Shown one piece after another: positions 16,631 to 24,985 of a stretch of DNA of 49,667 nucleotides. The stretch covers positions 1 through 49,667 of the forward strand of contig CAZCXI010000009.1 of the NCBI GenBank assembly GCA_964502635.1, read 5' to 3'. Each line of letters opens with the position of its first letter. Position 1 is the first letter of the stretch. This stretch comes from C00003060 sp964502635 (GTDB lineage: Bacteria; Desulfobacterota; Desulfobacteria; Desulfobacterales; C00003060). The notes below the pieces were generated by a model that worked only from the letters and a program-made list of their open reading frames with translations, was not told the origin of the DNA and did no database searches. A program made the position numbers and the translations under genes.

Positions 16631-18565
16631 GTGGCTGGTAAGAACCTTATCGAAAAGATCCTGGAGGCCCATGGGGTCACCCCCGTGCCTCCTCCGGGGG
16701 AGCCCATAGCGCTTCGCATCGATCAGACGCTCACGCAGGACGCTACGGGCACGATGGCCTGTTTACAGTTTGAGGCCCTTGGCGTGCCCCGTGTACGCAC
16801 CAAGCGATCGGTCAGTTACGTGGATCACAATACCTTCCAGTCCGGTCCCCAAAACAGTGATGACCATCGGTTTCTTCAGTCTTTTGCAGCCAGGTACGGC
16901 ATCACGTTTTCAGGGCCTGGCCACGGCATCTGTCATCAGGTTCACCTGGAGCGATTTGCAGTGCCAGGGGAGACCCTTCTGGGTTCAGACAGTCACACGG
17001 CCACAGCCGGCGGTATGGGGATGCTGGCCATAGGGGCCGGGGGCCTGGATGTCGCCATGGCCATGGCGGGGGAACCCTTCCGCCTGCGGTCTCCGGAAGT
17101 CGTCCTGGTCGAACTGGAGGGGGTCCTTTCGCCCTGGGTGACGGCCAAGGATATTATTCTGGAATTGTTGGGCCGTGTTTCGGTCCAAGGGGGCGTCGGC
17201 AGGGTCTTTGAATATGGCGGGCCGGGGGTGGCCACCCTCTCCGTACCCGAACGGGGCACTATTGCAAACATGGGTGCTGAGACAGGGGCAACGACATCCA
17301 TCTTCCCGAGTGACGAGGCGACCTTGTCTTTCATGAAGTCGCAGCAGAGAGAGACGGACTTCAAGCCCCTGGCAGCAGATCCGGAGGCCTCTTATGCAGA
17401 AGTCATCACCATGGACCTCACAGAATTGGAGCCCCTCGTAGCCCAGCCCCATATGCCGGATCTTATTCGTCCTGTGAGGCAGATCGCAGGGCTCAAATTG
17501 GATCAAGTGGCCATCGGCAGCTGTACCAACGCCTCCTATAAAAACCTGGCAACGGCGGCTGCCATTCTGAAAGGACATGTTGTCCATCCACGCACTAGCC
17601 TGGTCATATCACCTGGCTCCCGGCAGGTTCTGGCGCTGTTGGCCGAAACCGGGGGCTTGAAAGACATGATCGAGGCGGGGGCCCGAATCCTGGAGTGTGC
17701 CTGCGGGCCCTGCATCGGCATCGGGCAATCTCCGCCGAGTGATGGCGTGAGCCTCAGGACCTTTAACAGAAACTTCAAAGGCCGCAGCGGCACCTTGAGT
17801 GCGAAGCTCTATCTGTGCAGTCCGGAGGTAGCCGCTGTTTCTGCTCTAAAGGGTGAGCTCACCGATCCCAGGACCTTTGGTGAGGCCATCGAGGTCGCCA
17901 TGCCCATGGTCTTCCCGGCCATGGATCATTTTTTTTTGGAACCTCCGGAGCATCCTGAGGCCGTAGAGGTGTTGCGGGGGAACAATATCAAACCGCTGCC
18001 CCGGGGCCAGGCCATGACGGAGACATTGCAGGGAGAAGTCCTGCTTCGCCTGGGGGATGACGTGACCACGGATGACATCCTGCCCGGCGGGGCCCACATC
18101 ATGTCGCTGCGGTCCAACATCCCGGCTATTTCCCAATGTGTATTTTCCAATTGTGCCCAGGGGTTTGCACAAGAGGCTCAAGACAAGGGCGGCGGCTTCA
18201 TCGTGGCCGGCAACAACTACGGTCAGGGTTCGAGCCGGGAGCATGCAGCCCTGGCGCCCATGTTCCTGGGAATCAAAGGGGTCATCGCCATTTCCTTCGC
18301 CCGCATTCACCGTGCCAACCTCATCAACTTCGGGATGCTTCCCATGCGCTTCGTAAGACCTGAAGACCTGGAACACGTCCAGCCCTGCGACCGCCTCACC
18401 ATGGAGGGTGTGGCCAGTGCGCTCAAGGAGGGCAAGACGACTCTGAGCGTTTTGAACGAGACCCAGGGCCGCATGTTTGAAGTATGCATTGACCTGGATG
18501 AGAGAGAAAGGGAGTTTGTGCTGGCAGGCGGACGGCTCAATCATTTTAGACTTGGCAGGTCTTAG
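16631..18565 (+). CDS. Aconitate hydratase
   Basis: A 644-residue aconitase of the mitochondrial-like form found in many anaerobes, which interconverts citrate and isocitrate. The [4Fe-4S] ligands are Cys298 (IGSCTNASY), Cys358 and Cys361 (CACGPCIGIG). Other signatures are DHNTFQSG near 65 and LLGSDSHTATAGGMG near 117-130. The swivel domain at the C-terminus includes NYGQGSSREHAAL, the substrate-binding Ser/Arg segment. The start is a GTG at 16631 with AGAGG just upstream. Transcribed alone: a strong hairpin follows the stop. Mechanistically it can work in an oxidative or reductive tricarboxylic acid pathway. Confidence 0.95.
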   Translation: MAGKNLIEKILEAHGVTPVPPPGEPIALRIDQTLTQDATGTMACLQFEALGVPRVRTKRSVSYVDHNTFQSGPQNSDDHRFLQSFAARYGITFSGPGHGICHQVHLERFAVPGETLLGSDSHTATAGGMGMLAIGAGGLDVAMAMAGEPFRLRSPEVVLVELEGVLSPWVTAKDIILELLGRVSVQGGVGRVFEYGGPGVATLSVPERGTIANMGAETGATTSIFPSDEATLSFMKSQQRETDFKPLAADPEASYAEVITMDLTELEPLVAQPHMPDLIRPVRQIAGLKLDQVAIGSCTNASYKNLATAAAILKGHVVHPRTSLVISPGSRQVLALLAETGGLKDMIEAGARILECACGPCIGIGQSPPSDGVSLRTFNRNFKGRSGTLSAKLYLCSPEVAAVSALKGELTDPRTFGEAIEVAMPMVFPAMDHFFLEPPEHPEAVEVLRGNNIKPLPRGQAMTETLQGEVLLRLGDDVTTDDILPGGAHIMSLRSNIPAISQCVFSNCAQGFAQEAQDKGGGFIVAGNNYGQGSSREHAALAPMFLGIKGVIAISFARIHRANLINFGMLPMRFVRPEDLEHVQPCDRLTMEGVASALKEGKTTLSVLNETQGRMFEVCIDLDEREREFVLAGGRLNHFRLGRS

Positions 18566-18571
18566 CCTATT

Positions 18572-18604
18572 GAAGCTCCCTGTAGCAAGCTACAGGGAAT
18601 CTTC
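18572..18604 (+). terminator. Hairpin after aconitase, likely terminator
   Basis: GAAGCTCCCTGTAGC (18572-18586) pairs with GCTACAGGGAATCTTC (18589-18604) around two bases, with one small bulge. There is no strong T run after it. The GAAG...CTTC frame with an inner CCC/GGG stem recurs at 23199-23232, so this is probably a repeated palindrome used as a terminator. Confidence 0.55.
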
Positions 18605-18636
18605 GACCGTTCGGTTCAAAAAACCTGCACAATGAA

Positions 18637-18946
18637 GCATACGGGCAATCCGATTCTAAAGCGAGGCACTGTTTGAGCGGGTTAGTGAGCGTTAAGAAAG
18701 AGCAGCAAGATGCGGAGATTTTCCACGGGTTGAATAATATCCACAGGTCATCGACGCTATTTGTAAGTCTCACTCCCTGTTCTTTACGGTCACTTACACG
18801 CGAGTTTGACCGGCCTGCTTCCCGCAAGCCCCGACCTCTGGTCGGGGTCAAGGGAAGCTATATGAAAATGGCCTGATACCTTTCCGGGAAGCCCCGACCT
18901 TTGGTCGTGGAGCTTCACACGGTTTAGAATCGGATTGCCCGTATGC
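18637..18946. mobile_element. MITE-like element with 24-base inverted ends
   Basis: The ends at 18637-18660 (beginning GCATACGGGCAATCCGATTC) and 18923-18946 are perfect inverted repeats of 24 bases. The 310-base unit encodes no protein. Inside are the dispersed GACCGGCCTGCTTCC repeat (18807 onward) and the hairpin CCCCGACC-TCT-GGTCGGGG (18829-18847), with a second weaker copy near 18890-18908. I see no clear target duplication: AATGAA on the left against AATAAC on the right. A non-autonomous element is the best reading, and it fills most of the gap between the aconitase and ppiD genes. Confidence 0.55.
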
Positions 18947-19014
18947 AATAACATTTTCCAGGGGCTAAAATGTGTGGACCTGGAAGCCATTAGCCTAACC
19001 ATACGGAGGTTGCG

Positions 19015-20910
19015 ATGCTCAGCTTAATGAGAAAACACGCTGGGTCCTGGCTGATCAAGGTGGTCCTCGGGGTCATTGTCGTGGTGTTCATATTCTGGGG
19101 TGTCGGCAGTTATCGGGCCCAGCGACAAAACCGCGTGGCGGTGGTCAACGGTGCAACGATTAATGTGGAGGCGTACCTCAGTGCCTACAATCAGTTGAAG
19201 GAGCAATACCAAAAACAGTTCGGCAACGCCTTGGATGAAAAGCTCCTCAAGACCCTTGATCTCAAGAGGCAGGCGGTGAATCAACTCATCAATGGGCGGC
19301 TTGTCCTCCAAGAGGCGGGGCGTCTTGGCCTGCACGCGACCAAGGAGGATTTGGTCCGGGCCATTCAGAACATGGCTCCCTTTCAACGTAATGGCCGGTT
19401 TGATTCTCGACTGTATCAACGCATGCTGTCCCTCAACCGGATGACCCCGGAGATGTTTGAAGAACGCATGAAAGAGGAGCTACTCGCAGACAAGATGCAC
19501 GGACTGATCCTCGGGGGCATTAAGGTATCAGATGCCGAGGCGCTGGAAACATTTAGGTGGCGTGAAGAAAAGGTGAGCCTGCAATATGTGGCTTTCCAGC
19601 CATCATCTTACAAGGATGTGAAGGTGACCCCCCAAGAGCTCGAAACCTATTTTTCCAAGCACCAAAAGGACTATGAAATACCCCCTAAAGTCAAGGTGCG
19701 GTATCTGCGTCTTGGTTTCAAGCAATTCGAATCTCAGGTCAATGTCTCAGAAGAAGAGGTCGGCCAGTATTTTGAACTCAACAAGGAAAGATATGCCTCA
19801 CCCAAGAAGGTCCGGGCCCGCCATATTCTTTTCAAGGTAGATCCGGGGGCGACACAGGAACAAAGCGAGATGGCGCGCAAGAAAGCCCTAAAGGTTCTGG
19901 AAGAGGTAAAGGCCGGGACGGACTTTGCCAAGCTGGCCGAGAAATACTCTGATGATCCGGGCAGCAAGACCAAGGGGGGTGATCTCGGCTTCTTCACCAA
20001 GGATCGGATGGTAAAGCCCTTTTCCGATGCGGCCTTTACCATGAAAACCGGGGAGATCAGCAAGCCCGTGAGGACACGCTTCGGCTGGCATCTGATTAAG
20101 GTCGAGGCGGTCCAGAAAGCCAAAGAGCCGGTTCTGGCTGAAGTGCAAGACCAGATTCGCAGTCAATTGGTCAAGGAAGCGGCCAGGACCATGGCCTATG
20201 ATCAGGCCCAGGATATAGCTGATGCTTGTTATGGGACGGGCCACATCGAAGAAGTGGCAAGGGCCCGCGGGCTGAAGACGATTGAAACCGACTTTTTTGC
20301 CCGTAGCGACCGTGTGACGGAGATCCCTGGGGCAGAAGAATTCACCAAAGTCGCTTTTGACCTGGATGACGACGAGGTGAGCGAACCTCTTGAGCTGACC
20401 GACGGATACTATATCCTTGAAGTCAAGGAAAGGAAACCGGCCGAAATTCCCAAACTGGGCGTGGTGGAAAAAAGAGTGAGCAAAGACCTGATCGCCGTCA
20501 GACAAGACGAGCTGGCCAGTAAGGACGCAGAGGCGTTTTTGAAGGCCGTTCAGGGAAGCAAGGCATTTCAAAAAGAGGCCGCCAAGCGTAAACTGGATAC
20601 AAAAAGCACAGACTTTTTCAAGCGGTTTGGGTCGATCCCAGGTATTGGGGCTGAACAAGACGCCATGGATGCTGCTTTTTCATTAACCCCGACAGACCCT
20701 CTGCCGGAGGGGGTGATCAAGGGAAGGCAAGGCTATTTTGTGATGCGTTTGAAAGAGCGACAGGCCGCCGACCCCAAAGACTTCGAGGCTAAGAAATCAG
20801 AAACGAAATCCGGCATGATGTTTCAGAAACGCCAGAAGGTTATGGATGAATGGCTCGCCCAGTTGCGACAGAAGGCTGAGATTACGATCGAGGAGGGATT
20901 CCTGGAATAA
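19015..20910 (+). CDS. ppiD: PpiD-like membrane-anchored parvulin isomerase
   Basis: A 631-residue protein with a single N-terminal membrane anchor (IKVVLGVIVVVFIFWGVGSY, residues 14-33) after a short cytoplasmic start, as in PpiD. A SurA/PpiD N-terminal chaperone region follows (NGATINVEAYLSAYNQLKEQ). The parvulin (PpiC) domain lies at roughly 265-365: RARHILFKVD, FAKLAEKYSDDPGSKTKGG, DLGFFTKDRMVKPFSDAAF, ending FGWHLIKVE. The C-terminal part is a second PpiD-type region. It should assist folding of outer-membrane and periplasmic proteins. An ATG at 19015 follows GGAGG. Its stop codon overlaps the hypA start by one base, so the two are translated together. Confidence 0.9.
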   Translation: MLSLMRKHAGSWLIKVVLGVIVVVFIFWGVGSYRAQRQNRVAVVNGATINVEAYLSAYNQLKEQYQKQFGNALDEKLLKTLDLKRQAVNQLINGRLVLQEAGRLGLHATKEDLVRAIQNMAPFQRNGRFDSRLYQRMLSLNRMTPEMFEERMKEELLADKMHGLILGGIKVSDAEALETFRWREEKVSLQYVAFQPSSYKDVKVTPQELETYFSKHQKDYEIPPKVKVRYLRLGFKQFESQVNVSEEEVGQYFELNKERYASPKKVRARHILFKVDPGATQEQSEMARKKALKVLEEVKAGTDFAKLAEKYSDDPGSKTKGGDLGFFTKDRMVKPFSDAAFTMKTGEISKPVRTRFGWHLIKVEAVQKAKEPVLAEVQDQIRSQLVKEAARTMAYDQAQDIADACYGTGHIEEVARARGLKTIETDFFARSDRVTEIPGAEEFTKVAFDLDDDEVSEPLELTDGYYILEVKERKPAEIPKLGVVEKRVSKDLIAVRQDELASKDAEAFLKAVQGSKAFQKEAAKRKLDTKSTDFFKRFGSIPGIGAEQDAMDAAFSLTPTDPLPEGVIKGRQGYFVMRLKERQAADPKDFEAKKSETKSGMMFQKRQKVMDEWLAQLRQKAEITIEEGFLE

Positions 20911-21251
20911 TGCATGAAGTCTCCATCGCCCAAGGTCTGCTTAAGATCCTTGAAGACGAAGCCAAGAAACATGAGGTCTCCCGCGTCACCCGTGTGCATG
21001 TTCGAATCGGCGAGCTTTCCACCATCGTCCCCGACGCCCTGACGTTTGCCTTTGAGGTGGTGTCCGAAGGTACGCTCGCTGATGGAGCGGAGTTGAACAT
21101 TGAAATCGTCCCTGCCAAGGGACGGTGCGACAAGTGTGACATCCAATTTGATGTGGATAGCACCATGTTTCTGTGTCCTCAATGTGGTGGCGTCGCAGCA
21201 GAGATTGTCTCGGGAAAAGAGCTGGACGTCACCGATATTGAGGCCGAATAA
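20910..21251 (+). CDS. hypA: Nickel metallochaperone HypA
   Basis: A 113-residue HypA, which delivers nickel to [NiFe] hydrogenase during maturation. The start MHEVSI provides the nickel-binding Met1-His2-Glu3. The zinc site is made of Cys73/Cys76 (CDKC) and Cys89/Cys92 (CPQC). Length is usual for the family. No other hyp genes or hydrogenase subunits lie in the window. The ATG overlaps the ppiD stop by one base, which suggests coupled translation, and an aldehyde ferredoxin oxidoreductase gene follows after about 100 bases. Confidence 0.95.
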   Translation: MHEVSIAQGLLKILEDEAKKHEVSRVTRVHVRIGELSTIVPDALTFAFEVVSEGTLADGAELNIEIVPAKGRCDKCDIQFDVDSTMFLCPQCGGVAAEIVSGKELDVTDIEAE

Positions 21252-21349
21252 GGGCGCGAGATGTTTCTCGCTATCGCACCTATTTCCCAAGATTGAGCTT
21301 GATTTCTCCAGAGAGTGCAACCCTTGAAAGGGAGCCTTGATCGGACCGC

Positions 21350-23119
21350 ATGAACGGGTTTTACGGCCGGATTCTCACGGCGGACCTGACAGACCAGAGC
21401 TTCTGGATTGAAAGAATCGAAGAGGATGTTCTTCAGAGGTTTCTGGGCGGTAAAGGCCTTGCATCGTATCTCCTGGCCAAGCTGAACCCTCCCGGAGTCG
21501 ATCCGTCCGGCCCGGAAAATCACTTGATCTTTGCCACAGGGCCTGTGTGCGGGAGCCTCGTCTGGGGGTCTTCCCGGTACGGCGTTTTCACCAAGTCTCC
21601 GCAAACCGGCTTTTATTCCGAGTCTTATGCCGGCGGCCGGGTCCCCGAAGCCATGGATGCCGCGGGATACGACGGCATCATCATCCAGGGGCAAAGCAAG
21701 AAACCCACGGTCCTGGCGGTTTATCCCAAGGGGGTAGAATTCCATGAGGCGGGTGATTTATGGGGCATGGATACCCACCATGCCGAGGACGAGGTCGTCA
21801 GAAGGTACAACCGCAAAGACCCGAGAACGGTTCGAACAGGGGCCGTGGTCATCGGCCCGGCCGGAGAGAACCAGGTCTGTTTTTCCGTCATAGAAAATGA
21901 CCACTGGCGTTCGGCGGGCCGGACAGGTGCGGGCTGTGTCATGGGGAGCAAGAGGCTGAAGGCCATCGTGTTTCAGGGAGACAGTCGTCGCAAGCCGGCT
22001 AACCGGAAAGCCGTAGGGATAATGGCAAGACACCTGGCCCAGGAAGCCAAAGACCACCCGCAGGTAGCCGCCTACAAAAGCAAGGGAACGCCCATGATGG
22101 TCCAAGTCATGAACGAGGCAGGAGGCTTTCCCACCCGCTACTGGTCAGAAGGGAGCTATGAAAAGTGGCCGTCCATCAGTGCCGAGGCCCTTCACAGCCG
22201 GTGTCAGGTCAAGCCCCACGCCTGTCTTAAGTGTTTCATGGCTTGCGGCCGCATGACCACCGTGAGGCATGGACGTCATGCCGGCCTCAAGCTCGAAGGA
22301 CCGGAATATGAGACGATTTACGCCTTTGGCGGACTTTGCGCCATCGACAGCATCGAAGAGATCATCTACTTAAATGACATCTGTGACCGGCTTGGCCTGG
22401 ACACGATCACAGCCGGCAATCTTTGCGGACTTGCCATTGAGGCGGCCCGTCGTGGAAAAATTGACGCCTCCATCGATTATGGACAGGTGGATGCCATTGC
22501 CGAGCTTTTGAGAAAGATCGCCTTTCGCGAGGGCATCGGTGATTTGTTGGCCCAGGGCATCAGGACCGCTGCTAAAGAGTGGGGCCTGGAAGAGCTTGCG
22601 ATTCACGTCAAGGGCCTGGAACCTGCGGGCTATGACCCGAGGGTCCTCAAAGGCGTGGGGCTGGGGTATGCCACCTCCGACAGGGGCGCCTGCCACCTGA
22701 GGGCCACGTTTTACAAACCCGAACTCGCCGGCATGATTGAACCTGCTGCCATCAAGGGCAAGGCCGCGATGTTTGTGGACTTTGAGGACCGCCTCACCCT
22801 TTTTGATACCTTGATCCTGTGCCGTTTTTATCGGGACCTGTACCCCTGGGAATCCTTGTGCGAGATGGTGGAGGGCGTCACAGGCCTAAAAGCAGACCGT
22901 GCGATCCTGGCGCGGATCAGCGCTGATGTCTCGAATACGGTTCGCCGATTCAATATTCAGGAAGGATTAAAACGGGAAGATGACAGGCTTCCTGCGCGTC
23001 TCTACAAGGAGTCGCTCAAGAGCGGGCACCGGATACGCGAGGCTGAACTCGAAGAGATGCTTTCTGACTACTATCGCCTCCGGGGCTGGGATGAAGAGGG
23101 GCGCCCTCGTCATTCTTGA
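21350..23119 (+). CDS. Aldehyde ferredoxin oxidoreductase family protein
   Basis: A 589-residue member of the tungsten-containing aldehyde:ferredoxin oxidoreductase family. The N-terminal tungstopterin-binding part begins GRILTADLT and holds FLGGKGLASYLL and the common AGYDGIIIQG. The [4Fe-4S] ligands are Cys292, Cys295 and Cys299 (CLKCFMAC) with Cys491 (LCRF) as the fourth. The family oxidises aldehydes to acids with ferredoxin, or reduces acids. There is no signal peptide, so it is cytoplasmic. The substrate cannot be told apart within the family. The start is the ATG at 21350; no tungsten-cofactor genes are adjacent. Converging transcription with the next gene is separated by hairpins. Confidence 0.92.
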   Translation: MNGFYGRILTADLTDQSFWIERIEEDVLQRFLGGKGLASYLLAKLNPPGVDPSGPENHLIFATGPVCGSLVWGSSRYGVFTKSPQTGFYSESYAGGRVPEAMDAAGYDGIIIQGQSKKPTVLAVYPKGVEFHEAGDLWGMDTHHAEDEVVRRYNRKDPRTVRTGAVVIGPAGENQVCFSVIENDHWRSAGRTGAGCVMGSKRLKAIVFQGDSRRKPANRKAVGIMARHLAQEAKDHPQVAAYKSKGTPMMVQVMNEAGGFPTRYWSEGSYEKWPSISAEALHSRCQVKPHACLKCFMACGRMTTVRHGRHAGLKLEGPEYETIYAFGGLCAIDSIEEIIYLNDICDRLGLDTITAGNLCGLAIEAARRGKIDASIDYGQVDAIAELLRKIAFREGIGDLLAQGIRTAAKEWGLEELAIHVKGLEPAGYDPRVLKGVGLGYATSDRGACHLRATFYKPELAGMIEPAAIKGKAAMFVDFEDRLTLFDTLILCRFYRDLYPWESLCEMVEGVTGLKADRAILARISADVSNTVRRFNIQEGLKREDDRLPARLYKESLKSGHRIREAELEEMLSDYYRLRGWDEEGRPRHS

Positions 23120-23139
23120 ACCGCGAAAGCGAGCGCATT

Positions 23140-23232
23140 CCCCGCTGCTTGCGGCGGGGTTAGCGAGCGAATCTGAAAATGAAAAACTTCCTTACGGTGA
23201 AGATTCCCCTTGGCTTGCCGCGGGGAGGCTTC
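23140..23232. terminator. Two hairpins between converging genes
   Basis: The first hairpin is CCCCGC (23140-23145) with GCGGGG (23154-23159), flanked by direct GCGAGCG copies. The second pairs GAAGATTCCCC (23199-23209) with CGGGGAGGCTTC (23221-23232). They sit between the aldehyde oxidoreductase gene and the opposite-facing kinase-like gene and probably end transcription both ways. Their sequence resembles the hairpin after the aconitase gene. Confidence 0.55.
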
Positions 23233-23238
23233 AATCCA

Positions 23239-24813
23239 TTACTCATGATCCAGTATGCCCCTGATCTTTTTTGAGAGCTGTTTCAGAGAAAAGGGCTTCT
23301 GAATAAAGCCATCGCAACCCCGCGCCAGAGTCCGTCGTGCCTCAGCCTCTGCACTGTATCCGCTTGCTACCAGGATCTTGCCGTCTGGGTTGATCTCTTT
23401 CATTCTGTCGCAGGCTTGAGCGCCACCCATGTCCGGCATGATCATGTCAAGGAGCACCATGTCTATGCTGTCCTGATGTTTTGCATAAATCTCCACGGCC
23501 TCCTGGCCGGTTCTTGCCACCATCACCTGGTAGCCCAAGGCTTCGAGCATCTGCCGGCCAATATCAATGATCATATCTTCATCATCTACCAAAAGAACCG
23601 TCTCGGTCCCCCGCAACAGGTCCCTGGACCGCTCTTGTTCTCTTTGAAGCTTATTCTCATTCGAATAGGGCACGGCGAGCTGGTCTTGGCTGCTACCGGC
23701 AGCATCCAGGAATTGCTTGGTCACCTTTGCCCCCTGTTGGATCATCCCCTCTATGTGCTTAAGATGTCCAAAATGAGGATCACGGGCGTCCGTATCCAGA
23801 AGCATCAAGGAGACGCGTCCCTGAATGCCGGCAAAGACGTTGTTCAATTCGTGAGAGGCCTGGCCTGTGTGGCTTTGAGCCGTTCTAGGGGCTTCGGTGT
23901 TGCCTTGTGGCTCAAGGCCGGCAGCAGGCTCGAGCCTCCGTTTCTGGTCAACGCGCGTCTTTGAACGCCTTTCTTCAAGCCCTGCGGCCCCTTGGTCTTT
24001 CACCGCGGGTTGGTTCTCGCCCTTTGTCACCTGAGTCCCCTGCGCCCGAAAGACGCTTCGTAGTGCAGGCGCGAGGCGAGAGATCTTGGGCGAAGTTTTT
24101 TTATCCCACCACAGCTCGTATTCGCAGTAGGGACCGCCTTCAAAGAAGCACGTCCTTTCCCATAATCTTGCGGGGGAGAGCTGAAATCCGGTCGGTATCG
24201 CCTGGTAGATGCCTTTGGCGAACAGACAGAAATCACGGGTCAGGGGAAGCTCCTTGGACCAGTGCACACGGATCAGGGCATGTGTATCGGAGACCGAGAG
24301 GATCTCAATGCTCTGGCCACCGAAAAGCTTGCCGTTCCTTTCTTGGACTCTGCGAATGGCACGCCTCGGGCCGGCCAAGGCCCGGGGCCATCTTGGTTGA
24401 GTGCCGCCGTGTTTCGTTTGCCTTCCATGTTCAAAGGCGGCTTTATACACAGCCATGTCGTCGGAGGTGGCCTTTTTGGCTTGCTCCATGATGTCCCGGC
24501 ACACCTCGATGCTGACACGATTCTTCGGGTTGCTCAAGAAACCCTCGGGATCTTCTCCGTCTGCGAGTCTCCCCTTCAAGGGGGCCCAGAGGAGGTGCAG
24601 ATTCTCAGGGCGTTTGGCTCTCACGTAGTGGATGAGGGCGCGGGTATTGAAACAGCTTGTTTCACCTTTCATGCGAAGGCATTTCCCCTGAAAAGGATAT
24701 GCGATGAACCAAAGGGACCGTTCGGGCTCCCACTTCATCCATATGTTGATTGTCGACCGTCCATGTTCATGTGCCCCATTGGCAGGGGACACCTTATAAA
24801 GCTTCTTGACCAT
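23239..24813 (-). CDS. Hybrid histidine kinase-like protein lacking ATPase domain
   Basis: Read from the ATG at 24813 (a GTG at 24843 would add ten residues). Numbering below is from the longer frame. Residues 1-180 are an unrecognised N-terminal region with MKWEPERSLWFIAYPFQGK. Residues 180-247 look like a V4R-type sensor (ERTCFFEGGPYCEYELWW). A polar linker follows, then a phosphoacceptor-type helix with His331 (SHELNNVFAGIQGRVSLMLL). The ATP-binding domain that should follow (N, G1 and G2 boxes) is absent: after QFLDAAG only about 30 polar residues separate it from a complete receiver (Asp420/421, Asp466, Lys516). It cannot phosphorylate itself in the usual way. It may be a phosphorelay carrier or a scaffold. 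Convergent with the aldehyde oxidoreductase gene. Confidence 0.8.
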   Translation of the reverse strand: MVKKLYKVSPANGAHEHGRSTINIWMKWEPERSLWFIAYPFQGKCLRMKGETSCFNTRALIHYVRAKRPENLHLLWAPLKGRLADGEDPEGFLSNPKNRVSIEVCRDIMEQAKKATSDDMAVYKAAFEHGRQTKHGGTQPRWPRALAGPRRAIRRVQERNGKLFGGQSIEILSVSDTHALIRVHWSKELPLTRDFCLFAKGIYQAIPTGFQLSPARLWERTCFFEGGPYCEYELWWDKKTSPKISRLAPALRSVFRAQGTQVTKGENQPAVKDQGAAGLEERRSKTRVDQKRRLEPAAGLEPQGNTEAPRTAQSHTGQASHELNNVFAGIQGRVSLMLLDTDARDPHFGHLKHIEGMIQQGAKVTKQFLDAAGSSQDQLAVPYSNENKLQREQERSRDLLRGTETVLLVDDEDMIIDIGRQMLEALGYQVMVARTGQEAVEIYAKHQDSIDMVLLDMIMPDMGGAQACDRMKEINPDGKILVASGYSAEAEARRTLARGCDGFIQKPFSLKQLSKKIRGILDHE

Positions 24814-24985
24814 TCTGCCATAGACCGCTATCAAATACAACACAGACTTGGCTCATGATTGACACTTTGGGACAATGTCCGTTTTCTTGGCTCTACGAGT
24901 GTTCTCAAGCCCTTATCCCTCCAGGTGGTCAGCGTCGATCACATGAGGCGGTGCACGGCTTCATCACCCAGCAAGAGGCCTTTGT

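Noticed and set aside
17846..18544. Long minus-strand reading frame inside aconitase
   Set aside because: High-GC shadow of a well-conserved gene; no motif and no ribosome binding site.
24262..24858. Long plus-strand reading frame across the kinase-like gene
   Set aside because: It is opposite to a protein with recognisable domains, and its product has no family features.
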